Assembly (NCBI GenBank): GCA_963810915.1
Contig: CAWEPH010000005.1
Location: forward strand, 1-64,000
Length of the DNA: 64,000 bases
Source of the DNA: JAOUEA01 sp963810915
GTDB taxonomy: Bacteria > Actinomycetota > UBA4738 > HRBIN12
Direction: 5' to 3'
The translations under genes and the position numbers were made by a program. The notes under the pieces were generated by a model that saw only the letters and a list, made by a program, of their open reading frames with translations, was not told the origin of the DNA and made no database searches. Of the stretch, positions 52,806 to 61,532 are shown in pieces; position 1 is the first letter of the stretch, and every line of letters starts with the position of its first letter.

Positions 52806-53594
52806 ATGGCCCCTCGCGTGGACGAACACAGGCTCGCCCGACTGCTCGACGAGGTCGCCTCCGGCGGGACCTCGGTCGCCGACGCCGTCGAGTCGCTCCG
52901 CAGCCTCCCGTTCGAAGACGTACCGGACGCCAAGGTCGACCACCATCGCGAGTTGCGCACGGGTCACCCCGAGGCGATCTACGGACCTGGCAAGACCCCA
53001 GGGCAGGTGCGTGACATCGCGGGGGCCTTGGCGGCAGAGGCCACGGGCGCCGTGGTCGTGACCCGCGCCACGCCGGAGCAGGCGGCAGCGGCTGCCGAGG
53101 CGGCGCCCGGCGCGGTCTTCCACGAGCGGGCGCGGCTGGTCGTCGTGAAGCCCGCATCAGAACGCGTGGACGCGGTCGTGGCCGTGGTGGCCGCGGGCAC
53201 CGCTGACCTGCCCGTCGCCGAAGAGGCGGCCGTCGCTCTGGAGGCGGCGGGCGTCGAGGTGCGCCGCGTGGTGGACGTCGGCGTGGCAGGCGTGCACCGG
53301 CTCCTGGCCCACCGGGCCGAGCTGGAGGCGGTCGATTGCTGCGTGGTGGTCGCAGGGATGGAGGGCGCGTTGCCGTCCGTCGTTGCGGGGCTGACCTCGA
53401 CGCCCGTCGTGGCCGTCCCGACGAGCGTCGGCTACGGCGCCTCGTTCGAGGGCCTCGCGGCGCTCCTGGCGATGCTGTCGTCGTGTGCGCCCGGCGTGTG
53501 CGTGGTGAACATCGACGGGGGGTTCAGCGGGGCGCAGGTCGCCTACCGGATCGTGCGGCGCGCCTCTCGGGCAACCGTCGAGGGCGAGCCCTGA
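52806..53594 (+). CDS. larB: nickel-pincer cofactor biosynthesis protein LarB
   Basis: LarB carboxylates and hydrolyses nicotinic-acid adenine dinucleotide, the first step to the nickel-pincer nucleotide. The 262-residue protein has the family segments SLRSLPFEDVPDAKVDHHRELRTGHPEAIYGPGKTPGQV, VDVGVAGVHRLLAH and VVVAGMEGALPSVVAGL, followed by VAVPTSVGYGASFEG and NIDGGFSGA. I took the ATG at 52806, but a TACGAT -10 overlaps it. A GTG at 52818 would suit leaderless initiation and give 258 residues. Its stop overlaps larC (TGATG). Confidence 0.92.
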   Translation: MAPRVDEHRLARLLDEVASGGTSVADAVESLRSLPFEDVPDAKVDHHRELRTGHPEAIYGPGKTPGQVRDIAGALAAEATGAVVVTRATPEQAAAAAEAAPGAVFHERARLVVVKPASERVDAVVAVVAAGTADLPVAEEAAVALEAAGVEVRRVVDVGVAGVHRLLAHRAELEAVDCCVVVAGMEGALPSVVAGLTSTPVVAVPTSVGYGASFEGLAALLAMLSSCAPGVCVVNIDGGFSGAQVAYRIVRRASRATVEGEP

Positions 53595-54799
53595 TGCGCA
53601 TCCTCTACTTCGACTGCATCGCCGGGATCTCGGGCGACATGGCCCTCGGTGCCCTGATCCAGGCCGGGGCCGACGCGGACGCGATCCGCGGGCACCTCGC
53701 CGGCCTGCCGGTGGAGCCGTTCGAGTTCCTCGTCGACGAGGTGGAGACGCACGGGATCCATGCCGTGAAGGTCACCGTCCGCGCCGAGCGCTCGGGCGTC
53801 GTGCGCACCTACGCCAACATCCGCTCGATGCTCGACGGCGCCGACCTGCCGGAGGGGGCGCGGGCGATCGCACAGCGGATCTTCCGCAGGCTCGCCGAGG
53901 CCGAGGCCGTCGTGCACCACCGCGACATCGAGCAGGTGGCCTTCCACGAGGTCGGGGCCGTGGACTCCATCGTGGATATCGTCGGTACCGCGCTCGCGCT
54001 CGATCAACTAGGCGTCGAGCGGGTCTTCGCGTCGCCGGTGCCCACCGGTATGGGGATGACCAAGACCGAGCACGGGATGATGCCGATCCCGGCTCCTGCG
54101 GTCGTGGAGCTCCTGCGCGGCGCCCCGCTCTTCTCGCGGAACACCCCCTTCGAGCTCGTCACCCCGACGGGCGCCGCGATCCTCGCCTCGCTGGTGGAGG
54201 GATACGGCGGCCTGCCGACGACCCGGACCGGCGCGATCGGCTACGGCGCCGGCACCCCGCGCCAGGACTTCCCCAACGTGCTCCGGGTGCTGATCGGCGA
54301 CGGCGACCCGACGGGATCCCCGTCCTCGGAGAACCCCGCCGAAGCGGGCATCTCGGACGAGGTGCTCCTCGAGACGAACGTCGACGACCTGAATCCTGAG
54401 CTCTACACGCACGTGCTGGAGCGGCTCTTCGAGGCGGGCGCCCAGGACGCGTGGCTCACGCCCATCGTGATGAAGAAGGGACGTCCGGCCGTGACGATCT
54501 CGGTCCTGTGCGCGTCCGCACGCGCCGAGGCGTTGCGGCAGATCCTCTTCCGCGAGACCGGGACGCTCGGCATCCGCTGGACGGCGGTGCAGAAGCAGGC
54601 GCTCGCACGCGAGTGGCTGGAGGTCGACACGCGCCACGGGCGCGTGCGCGTGAAGATCGGCCGGCTGGAGGGTCGCCCGGTCACCGTGGCGCCCGAATAC
54701 GAGGACTGCGCCGAGATCGCGCGGAAGGCGGGCGTGCCCGCTCGCGACGTCTACGAGGAGGCGGGCCGCCTCGCCCGGTCCCTCCTGACCGAGGACTGA
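53594..54799 (+). CDS. larC: nickel-pincer cofactor biosynthesis protein LarC (nickel insertase)
   Basis: LarC inserts nickel into the pincer nucleotide by a CTP-dependent cyclometallation. The 401-residue protein is one continuous frame, unlike the frameshift-expressed larC1/larC2 of Lactobacillus. Family segments include YFDCIAGISGDMALGALI, VAFHEVGAVDSIVDIVGTA, VPTGMGMTKTEHGMMPIPAPA and LVTPTGAAILASLV, then DEVLLETNVDDLNPELYTHVLERLF and PIVMKKGRPA. The start overlaps larB by one base. Neither larE nor larA is in the window. Confidence 0.94.
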   Translation: MRILYFDCIAGISGDMALGALIQAGADADAIRGHLAGLPVEPFEFLVDEVETHGIHAVKVTVRAERSGVVRTYANIRSMLDGADLPEGARAIAQRIFRRLAEAEAVVHHRDIEQVAFHEVGAVDSIVDIVGTALALDQLGVERVFASPVPTGMGMTKTEHGMMPIPAPAVVELLRGAPLFSRNTPFELVTPTGAAILASLVEGYGGLPTTRTGAIGYGAGTPRQDFPNVLRVLIGDGDPTGSPSSENPAEAGISDEVLLETNVDDLNPELYTHVLERLFEAGAQDAWLTPIVMKKGRPAVTISVLCASARAEALRQILFRETGTLGIRWTAVQKQALAREWLEVDTRHGRVRVKIGRLEGRPVTVAPEYEDCAEIARKAGVPARDVYEEAGRLARSLLTED

Positions 54800-54914
54800 G
54801 CGGCCCGATCCGCATCCCGCGAAGGGTCCTGCCCGCGGGGGGCCGTTCGACCTGGAGGCGCTCCACGGCAACTCGATACGGTCGAGGCGTCCGGCAGTCT
54901 CATCTCCGGACCAC

Positions 54915-54989
54915 GGGCGTTGCGCCGGTGCGGACGACGCGCAACGCCCCTAGGGAAGGCCGGTCCCACCACCTGGGACCGGCCTTCCC
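54915..54989. terminator. two adjacent strong hairpins between convergent genes
   Basis: The first hairpin is GGGCGTTGCGC (54915-54925) with its complement at 54939-54949: an 11-bp stem and 13-base loop. The second is GGGAAGGCCGGTCCCA (54953-54968) with its complement at 54974-54989: a 16-bp stem and CCACC loop. They lie three bases apart in the ~190-base gap after larC and before the minus-strand ABC permease stop at 54993. The rest of the gap shows no gene. Confidence 0.7.
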
Positions 54990-54992
54990 GTG

Positions 54993-55906
54993 TCAGTTGA
55001 CGTCGCGCGTTCGCAACATCACCGCGCCGGCGGCCACCAGGACCACCGCGTACACCGCGAGGGTCGCGGCGCCCCGACCCGGGGAGAGCGTGTAGTAGTC
55101 CGACCGCCCGAACGGCTGCCACGTGGTGAACGCGGCGAGGTTCTCGATCAGCAGGAAGCGCCCGACCCACGGGCGGAGACCCTGGATCAGCAGCTCGAAC
55201 AGCAGCAGGTACCCGAACAGCGCGCCGAGGGCCGCCGCGGTGTTCCGGGCCAGCATCGCGACGGCCGCCCCGATCAGTGACGCCGTAGCGGCCGCCATCG
55301 CCACCCGCAGGGCCGTCCACCACGTGTCCCCCAGCCAGCCGGACGACGTCGCGCTGGATCCGCGCAGCGCCGCGGCCGCCCCGAGCGCCAGGGCGAGGAT
55401 CGCGATCAGCGCGAGGGAGAGCAGCAGGACGCCGGCGAAGAGCGCCACCGCGCGCGTCAGGAACCACCGCACGCGCCGTGGCTCCCAGGTGAGGATCGTG
55501 GTGATCGTTCCCGTCTGCCAGGAGGCCCCCACGAACGACGCGCCGAGGGTCAGACCGAGCAGGATCGCGAGGAAGCCGGACGCCCTGGATGAAGGCGGGC
55601 ATGTCGTCGAGCAGCAGCTGGTGTGTGCTCTCGAACGACGACACGGAGCTCATCGAGCGACACTGATCTCGGACGCTGACGCCCTCCGGCACCGGGGTGC
55701 CGAACGCGTGATGGCGCACGCACTGCTTCACCCAGCGCTCGTACTGGCGCTCCGCTGCCGCCTGTTGCGCCGCTCCCGGGTCGATGCGAGGTCACGGCGC
55801 CGATCACGCCGCTCACCAGGATGCCGATGATCGCGAGCACCGCGAGCCCGCGGACGAGTCGGCGCGACCAGAACCGCATCCACTCCGAGCCGAGGAGCCG
55901 GATCAT
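54993..55906 (-). pseudogene. ABC-2 type permease, broken by two frameshifts
   Basis: Read through two apparent single-base insertions, the gene encodes about 300 residues. It opens with MIRLLGSEWMRFWSRRLVRGLAVLAIIGILVSGVI, then a periplasmic region (WVKQCVRHHAFGTPVP, FESTHQLLLDDMPAFIQG). Five hydrophobic segments follow, from ASGFLAILLGLTLGASFVGASWQTGTITTILTWEPRR to LAVYAVVLVAAGAVMLRTRDVN. This is an ABC-2 exporter subunit. The breaks are near 55776 (an extra base in a CCC run) and 55580. Only the last part (54993-55532) is an open frame. Its ATG at 55906 overlaps the ATPase stop (ATGA). Confidence 0.7.
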
Positions 55907-56826
55907 GCGTCGGGATCCGAGTCGCGCGTCAGCTCCAGGAAGACGGTCTCGAGGTCGGCCTCCTCGGGACGGAGCTCGCTCACGAAGAGTCCGCGCTCGG
56001 CGAGCGCGCGCGAGACGCGCTCCGCCTCCGACGGCGCGATCTTCACGTGCAGGGCATCGCCCTCGAGCGTCACGTCCGCGCCGGCCTGCGTGAGCACCTC
56101 CTGCCCCGCCGCGAGGTCGCGCAGACGCACGACGAGCCCCTCCCCGCCCGTGCTCGCCAGGACCTCCTGCACCGGTCCGGCGCTCACGCACCGGCCGCGT
56201 GCCAGGATCGCGACCCGGTCGGCGGTCTGCTGGATCTCCGTGAGGATGTGGCTCGAGATGAACACCGTGCGGCCCTCGGCGCCGAGGCGGCGCACCAACT
56301 CCCGCACCTCCACGATGCCGGCGGGGTCGAGGCCGTTGGCGGGCTCGTCGAGGATCAGCAGGGCGGGGTCCTTCAGCAGCGCGGCCGCGATGCCCAGGCG
56401 CTGCTTCATCCCCAGCGAGTACGTCTTCACCTGATCGTCGGCGCGCTCGGCGAGCCCCACCTGGGCGAGCGCCGCATCGACGGCCTTCGGCCCGATGCCG
56501 TCGATGCGACCCAGGATCCGAAGGTTGCGACGGCCGCTGAACCTCGGGAAGAGGGCGGGCGTCTCGACGATGGATCCCACACTGCGCACCACACGCGGCA
56601 ACGCCTTGGGGAGGTCGGCGTCCAGCATCCGCATGCGGCCGGCGCTCGGCGCGACGAGCCCGAGCAGGCATCGGATCGTGGTGGTCTTGCCCGCACCGTT
56701 CGGCCCGAGGAAGCCGAAGACGCCGCCCTCGGGCACCTCGAGGTCGAGCCCGTCGACGGCGAGCGTGGTGCCCTTGCGGAACCGTCGGTACTCCTTGCGG
56801 AGGCCCTCCACCTCGATGATGTTCAC
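55903..56826 (-). CDS. ABC transporter ATPase (exporter type)
   Basis: The 307-residue ATPase has Walker A GPNGAGKTTT, Q-loop-like SVGSIVETPALFPRFSGRRNL, signature YSLGMKQRLGIAAALL, Walker B LLILDEPANGLDP and FISSHILTEI. The C-terminal ~80-residue domain is the kind found on ABC-2 drug/antibiotic-type exporters. It starts at a GTG at 56826 and its stop overlaps the downstream permease ATG by four bases. Substrate unknown. Confidence 0.92.
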   Translation of the reverse strand: MNIIEVEGLRKEYRRFRKGTTLAVDGLDLEVPEGGVFGFLGPNGAGKTTTIRCLLGLVAPSAGRMRMLDADLPKALPRVVRSVGSIVETPALFPRFSGRRNLRILGRIDGIGPKAVDAALAQVGLAERADDQVKTYSLGMKQRLGIAAALLKDPALLILDEPANGLDPAGIVEVRELVRRLGAEGRTVFISSHILTEIQQTADRVAILARGRCVSAGPVQEVLASTGGEGLVVRLRDLAAGQEVLTQAGADVTLEGDALHVKIAPSEAERVSRALAERGLFVSELRPEEADLETVFLELTRDSDPDA

Positions 56827-56885
56827 CCTGCGCGCATCACCGCGCGACCTTACCCCGCCCCGAGAGCCTGCCGATACCACCTCGC

Positions 56886-57546
56886 ATGGAGATGTGGTCC
56901 TCCTCGAAGTCCGCAGTGCCGCTCCCCGAGCACGTCCAGCGCCGGCTGAACCTGTGGAAGGGCGCGGGCGCGTTGATCCTCGTCGGTCGTGTGGGGATAC
57001 TTCGGGTTCATCAAGGACGCGGAGGTCCCCGTGCTGCAGTTCCTGGACATCGCGGTCCACGAACTGGGACACCGGGTCTTCTCTCCCTTCGGCGAGACCA
57101 CGATGCTGATGATGGGATCGGGCTCCGAGATGCTGTTCCCCTTCGCGGTCGGGCTCGTCTTCGGGATCTGGAAGCGCGATCTGATCGCCTGGGGGATCTG
57201 CTGGGCCTGGGCCGCGAGCGCGTGCGCCGACTCGGCGCGCTACATGGCCGACGCCACCCAGGGGCAGCTGGCGCTGCTGGGCGGCACGGGACCGGACGCG
57301 ATGGGCGATTGGGAACGGATCTTCGGACCCGAGCACTGGGACAAGCTCTACCTCGCCGACGACTGGGCGCGCAACGTCCACACCTGGGGCCTGGTGCTCT
57401 GGTTCGTGGCCCTCGCGCTCGTGCTCGCCGGGATCGCCTGGAACTGGCGGCGCCTCCGCGAGGCGGAGCGTCCGGCGGCCCCGCGTCCGACGGCGCGGCC
57501 CTCGAAGCCCTTGGCCCCCATCTCCTCCGACGACATGTGGAGATGA
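56886..57546 (+). pseudogene. membrane HExxH protein, frameshifted near its N-terminus
   Basis: From the ATG at 56886 the frame reads MEMWSSSKSAVPLPEHVQRRLNLW into a membrane helix. One extra base near 56987 shifts it; the remainder (open from about 56989) continues WGYFGFIKDAEVPVLQFLDIAVHELGHRVFSPFGE and ends in TGA at 57546. The HELGH motif inside a hydrophobic protein with about five membrane segments suggests a membrane zinc metallopeptidase. It is short (about 220 residues) and not an obvious S2P member, so the function is unsure. The -10 region is unclear. Confidence 0.6.
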
Positions 57547-57590
57547 GGTCGCGGCCCCGGACGGGCCGCGCATGATCCGAGCTCCCTCGG

Positions 57591-57596
57591 TACCAT
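57591..57596 (+). promoter_or_regulatory. -10 element TACCAT for the protein kinase
   Basis: TACCAT is 9 bases before the kinase ATG at 57606 and no ribosome-binding site is seen. Confidence 0.4.
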
Positions 57597-57605
57597 CGAG
57601 GCCGC

Positions 57606-59007
57606 ATGGGCCCCCGACTGAGCACTCCCGCGCCGCTCCTCGGCACCGTCCTCGCCTCCCGGTACGAGATCCGGGCGCTCCTGGGGCGTGGCGGCATGGG
57701 CGAGGTGTACGAGGCCGTCGATCGGCAGCTCGATCGCACCGTCGCGCTGAAGGTGCTGCGTCCGGAGCTCGCCGCCGACCGACGCTTCCTCGTCCGGTTC
57801 CGGCGTGAGGCGCGCACGTCCGCCCGGCTGTCGCACCCCGGGATCGTGGCGGTGCACGACGTGGGCGAGGACGAGGGCCGCGCGTTCATCGTGATGGAGT
57901 ACGTGCCGGGGCGCACGCTCGGCCAGATCGTGCGCGACGAGGGCGCCGTGGCTCCCGCGCGCGCGGCGCGGATCGGGGCGGCCGCCGCCGACGCGCTCGC
58001 GCACGCGCACGATCGCGGGGTGGTCCACCGCGACGTCTCCCCCGGCAACGTCATGGTCACGCCGGACGGCGAGGTCAAGGTGCTCGACTTCGGCATCGCG
58101 CGCGCGGCGCGCGGGTCGGCACGATCGGGATCCCCGTCGGCGCACGGCACGGTGGCCTACGTGGCGCCGGAGCAGGCGCGGGGCGAGGCCTCCGATCAGC
58201 GCGCCGACGTCTACGCGCTCGGTGCGGTGCTCTACGAGCTCCTCACGGGCCGCCCCCCCTTCGAGGGGGCCACCACCGTCGAGGTGATCCGCCACGTGGG
58301 CGAGCGCACGCCGGCGCCGGTGTCGACGCTTGCGTCCCGACGTGGGGGCCCAACTCGACGGCGTGATCGGGCGCTGCCTCGCGAAGGACCCGTCCGCCCG
58401 CTGGGTGCGTGCGGACGAGCTGGCGACGGCCCTGCGGGACGCGGCGACCTCGGCTCCGGAGCGGGCCCACTCCACCACAGCTCCTTCGACTGACCCGGAC
58501 CGCACGGCCCCCCTCGGGGTCGCGGCCACCGCCGAGCTGCCGGCGCAGCGGTCGGTGCGCGCGCCCCGGCGCCGCCCGCGCATCGGGCGGATCGTGTCGT
58601 TCGCCGCCGTGGTGACCATGACGGTCGGCGGCCTCTGGCTACTCCTGCCCGCCATCGCCTCGATGTCCGATCCGGTGCGGCCGCGGCTGCACGGCCCGCG
58701 CCCGGTGCCGGTCCCCACGGGCCTGTCGGTGTCGACCTCGTGCGACGGGTTCCTCGCCACGCGCGCGGAGCTCGCGTGGACGCCCGGGGGGCTCTCCAGG
58801 GGATACGAGATCTACCGCCACGAGCCCGGTGTGACCGGCTACACACTGATCGCCCGGATCGACGACTGGCACGCCACGTCCTACGTCGACACGTCGCTCG
58901 GTGTCGACATCACGTACAAGTACCGCATGCGCGCCGTGAACGGTCCGCGGGTGAGCCGACCCAGCCGCGAGGCCGTCGCGCCGACGCCGCTCTTCTGCCT
59001 CGCGTAG
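57606..59007 (+). pseudogene. membrane serine/threonine protein kinase with extracellular FN3-like domain, one frameshift
   Basis: The Hanks-type kinase domain has its glycine loop GRGGMGEV (residues 27-34), the ATP-anchoring Lys49, HRDVSPGN (141-148, with serine where most PknB-like kinases have lysine), DFG (161-163) and APE (187-189). It is open to about 58330; there an extra T (CTTGCG instead of CTGCG) shifts the frame. The second part (58330-59007) completes the kinase lobe (RPDVGAQLDGVIGRCLAKDPSARW), then has a membrane helix (IVSFAAVVTMTVGGLWLLLPA) and a fibronectin-like tail (RAELAWTPGGLSRGYEIYRHEP). Corrected, the protein is about 466 residues. Confidence 0.8.
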
Positions 59008-59013
59008 GGGCGC

Positions 59014-59478
59014 TCAGCTCCGGCGGGCCGACGCGGAACGTCGTCTGCGGCCGACCCCGAGGTCGAGATCCTCGCGCGCCACGGCGTCCAACGTCGCCCC
59101 GGCAAGCGCTCCACGGACCGCTTCGGCAGCCGCCGCCCACGTGGGGTGCACCGCGCACGCGTCGTCCCAGCGGCACGGACCGCCGGCGAGCGGGCACCGC
59201 GCGTTCACGAGCGCGCCCTCGGCGGCTTCCACCACCTCGAGCATCGTGATCTCCGACGGCGGGCGGGCGAGGCGGAAGCCGCCCCCGCGACCCGGGCGAG
59301 AGGCGGCGATCCCCGCGCGCACCAACATCCCCATCACCTGGGGCGTGTAGGCGCGCGGCAGGTCCATGTCCTCCGCCACCCCGCGGATCGTCAGATAGCC
59401 ACCCGCCTCGTACCCCTCGGCCAGCGCGATCGCGGCGCGCACCGCGTAGTCACCCGCGCGGGAAAGGGTCAGGTCCAT
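59014..59478 (-). CDS. Rrf2-family iron-sulfur transcriptional regulator
   Basis: The 154-residue regulator has an N-terminal winged helix (LSRAGDYAVRAAIALAEGYEAGGYLTIRGVAEDMDLPRAYTPQVMGMLVRAGIAAS, with GRGGGFRLARPPSEITMLEVVEA wing). Three cysteines lie in CPLAGGPCRWDDAC, the usual iron-sulfur ligands of NsrR/IscR/RsrR-type proteins. Such proteins sense nitric oxide, iron-sulfur status or redox. It diverges from the copper nitrite reductase. I chose the ATG at 59478, whose TATGCT -10 lies seven bases upstream inside an inverted repeat. Confidence 0.9.
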   Translation of the reverse strand: MDLTLSRAGDYAVRAAIALAEGYEAGGYLTIRGVAEDMDLPRAYTPQVMGMLVRAGIAASRPGRGGGFRLARPPSEITMLEVVEAAEGALVNARCPLAGGPCRWDDACAVHPTWAAAAEAVRGALAGATLDAVAREDLDLGVGRRRRSASARRS

Positions 59479-59499
59479 GGTCCCGAGCATATCGGGACC
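59479..59499. promoter_or_regulatory. inverted repeat enclosing the Rrf2 -10
   Basis: GGTCCCGA (59479-59486) and TCGGGACC (59492-59499) flank five bases. The minus-strand TATGCT -10 of the Rrf2 gene (59486-59491) lies within it, seven bases before the ATG at 59478. This would be a natural autorepression site or a 5'-end hairpin. Confidence 0.5.
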
Positions 59500-59509
59500 T
59501 TGACCCCAC

Positions 59510-59525
59510 CACTAAACGTTTAGTG
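59510..59525. promoter_or_regulatory. perfect 16-base palindrome upstream of the nitrite reductase
   Basis: CACTAAACGTTTAGTG is a perfect palindrome and a striking AT-rich island in GC-rich DNA. It lies between the Rrf2 and nirK-like genes. A CTATA-GA-TATAG element (59531-59542), probably containing the nirK -10, follows. It is the best candidate operator for the Rrf2 regulator. Confidence 0.65.
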
Positions 59526-59581
59526 ATGAGCTATAGATATAGCCGTCGAACCTCACCCGGGGTCGCCAGGAGGCGGTCGTC

Positions 59582-61021
59582 ATGAAGAAGTTCATCCCGA
59601 TCGGAGCGGTGCTGCTCGCCGTGGTCGTGGTGGTCGGGCTGACCGTGGTCGCGCCCGCGCTCTCGGGCGGGTCTCAGGGACAGGCCGCCGACGCCCCGAA
59701 CTACAAGGTGGACAGCGCCAACGGCACGATGGTGAACGTCGACCTCAAGGCCTTCGAGACGGTCCAGGAGATCGCCCCCGGCGTGAAGTACCACGTCTGG
59801 ACGTTCGACGGGACCACGCCCGGCCCCGTGATCCGCGTGCACCTGGGTGACACGATCCACTTCACGCTGACGAACGCGAGCACGATCGGGATGCAGCACT
59901 CGATCGACTTCCACGCGGCGATGACGTCGTGGGCCGACCTTCCGAAGGCCGGCTCCACGACCTTGACCGGCAACTATCAGCCGGTGAACCCCGGCGACAC
60001 GAAGAGCTTCGATTGGGTCGCGATGTACCCGGGCGTCTTCATGTACCACTGCGGGGTGCCGCCGGTGCTCCAGCACATCTCGAACGGGATGTACGGCGCC
60101 ATCGTCGTCGAGCCCGACGACCTGGCCCCCGAACGCGAGTTCGTCTTGGTCTCCAGCGAGTTCTACCCGGGCGCCAAGCCCATCCATGGTGTGTACGAAG
60201 GTGACCTGGACAGGATGGCCGCCGTCGACCCGCAGTACGTGGTCTTCAACGGGATCGCCGACCAGTACAAGGACACACCGCTCGTGGTGCAGCCCGACGA
60301 GCGGTTCCGGATCTGGGTGATGAACGCCGGACCCACACTCACGAACACGTTCCACGTGATCGGCACGATGTTCAACGAGACCCACGACACGGGGAACCCC
60401 GCGAACACCGAGTACGGGCTGCAGACCTACAGCATCCCGCCCGGCAGCGGCGCGATGTTCGAGATGCAGATCCCCGACGCCGGGCTCTATCCGTTCGTGA
60501 CCCACGCCTTCGCGTACACGGGCCTCGGCGCGGTGGGCCTGATCAAGGTCGACCCGAACGCGCCCGACGCGCCGGAGAGCTACCCGCTGATGGGCGACCC
60601 GTTCACCGCGGGGGTCGCTTCGTTCGGGCCGGGGGGCGGTGGATCGACGAGCACCACGTCGAGCGCGTCCCCGACGATGTCGATGCCGATGTCACCGAGC
60701 GCCTCGACCGCTGCGGCCGCATGCACGCCGAAGGGGACCGCGCTCAAGCTCGTGGCGCACAACACGCTGTTCGACACCGCGTGCCTCGCGGCGCCCGCCG
60801 GCAAGGCGTTCACGATCGCGTTCGACAACCAGGACCCGGCGATCCCGCACAACATGTCGATCTATACGGACGATTCCGCCACCACGGCCCTGTTCACCGG
60901 CGAGATGGTCACCGGCCCCAAGAAGGTCACCTACGACGTGCCCGCGCTCGACGCCGGCACGTACTTCTTCCGGTGCGACGTCCACCCGACGACGATGACG
61001 GGCACGTTCATCGTGCGATAG
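59582..61021 (+). CDS. nirK: copper-containing nitrite reductase with extra C-terminal cupredoxin domain
   Basis: The 479-residue exported protein has an N-terminal signal or anchor helix and the two-domain CuNIR fold. Type 1 copper ligands are His106 (MQHSIDFHAA), Cys157 and His165 (YHCGVPPVLQHISNGM) and Met170. Type 2 ligands are His111, His156 and His308 (FVTHAFAY). The catalytic Asp109 and His258 (TFHVIG) are present. After a Ser/Thr/Met-rich linker (~350-380), a third cupredoxin domain has its own type 1 site: His423 (IPHNMS), Cys465, His468 and Met472 (FRCDVHPTTM). It reduces nitrite to nitric oxide, with the third domain a likely built-in electron donor. AGGAGGCGG precedes the ATG. Confidence 0.9.
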   Translation: MKKFIPIGAVLLAVVVVVGLTVVAPALSGGSQGQAADAPNYKVDSANGTMVNVDLKAFETVQEIAPGVKYHVWTFDGTTPGPVIRVHLGDTIHFTLTNASTIGMQHSIDFHAAMTSWADLPKAGSTTLTGNYQPVNPGDTKSFDWVAMYPGVFMYHCGVPPVLQHISNGMYGAIVVEPDDLAPEREFVLVSSEFYPGAKPIHGVYEGDLDRMAAVDPQYVVFNGIADQYKDTPLVVQPDERFRIWVMNAGPTLTNTFHVIGTMFNETHDTGNPANTEYGLQTYSIPPGSGAMFEMQIPDAGLYPFVTHAFAYTGLGAVGLIKVDPNAPDAPESYPLMGDPFTAGVASFGPGGGGSTSTTSSASPTMSMPMSPSASTAAAACTPKGTALKLVAHNTLFDTACLAAPAGKAFTIAFDNQDPAIPHNMSIYTDDSATTALFTGEMVTGPKKVTYDVPALDAGTYFFRCDVHPTTMTGTFIVR

Positions 61022-61039
61022 CGGCCGGCGGGAACGGGG

Positions 61040-61490
61040 TCAGCCCTCCTGCACCATCGAGAGGAGGGTGATCCCGTCCCGGTCCTCGGTGAGGGAAGGC
61101 AGGTAGCGGAACCCCGCCGGGTGCTCCCATCCAGCGAGGTCGTCGGGACCGGCCGCCGGGTAGGCGAGGAGGAAACGCACCAGCGCCCCCCTTCAGGAAC
61201 TTGCCCCAGTGGGAGACCGCGGTGAGGGAGCCGTCGGCGCTGGGTTCCAGGAATCGGACCGCGAGCTGGGTCACCCGCTCGGGGGGCCGCCACGCCACTT
61301 CATGCTCGTTCGGCAAGAGGTTCCAGACAGGGCCTCCCGCGGCGCGCTCGGCCAGTCGGGCGGAGAGATCATCGCGCCACCAGGTAGAGAGCCCTCCGAG
61401 GGTGGCGGGAGGATCAGCGGCAGGGTCGTCGCGGTCATCGGCTGCCCATGATGGCAGGACGCACGCGCGGTCTCGCCTCGCGCGGCCCAC
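61040..61490 (-). pseudogene. truncated, frameshifted YaaA-like (DUF328) gene
   Basis: Joining across one extra base in a C6 run (61186-61191, plus strand) gives GGLSTWWRDDLSARLAERAAGGPVWNLLPNEHEVAW, then VSHWGKFLKG and ALVRFLLAYPAAGPDDLAGWEHPAGFRYL. This resembles the C-terminal half of YaaA (LLPNxH, VSHWNKxLKGxLVRxLL). The N-terminal half with LLPPSEGK is absent. The gene is squeezed between nirK and the divergent molybdenum hydroxylase start, so it is a remnant as well as frameshifted. In intact YaaA the role is protection from peroxide/iron damage. Confidence 0.5.
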
Positions 61491-61532
61491 GAGCCGCCGC
61501 GTACCATATGCCGACCATCGAAGGGAGGCTCC

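Noticed and set aside
57606..59007. Kinase called inactive because the catalytic loop is HRDVSPGN instead of HRDVKPxN
   Set aside because: HRDVSPxN is common among bacterial Hanks-type kinases, for example in myxobacteria; the glycine loop, Lys49, HRD and DFG are all present.
61271..61438. A minus-strand frame reading MTATTLPLILPPPSEG, resembling the YaaA N-terminus LLPPSEGK
   Set aside because: It continues into non-YaaA sequence, lacks a ribosome-binding site, and overlaps the frame that clearly encodes the YaaA C-terminal half (GGLSTWWRDD). Chance similarity is more likely.
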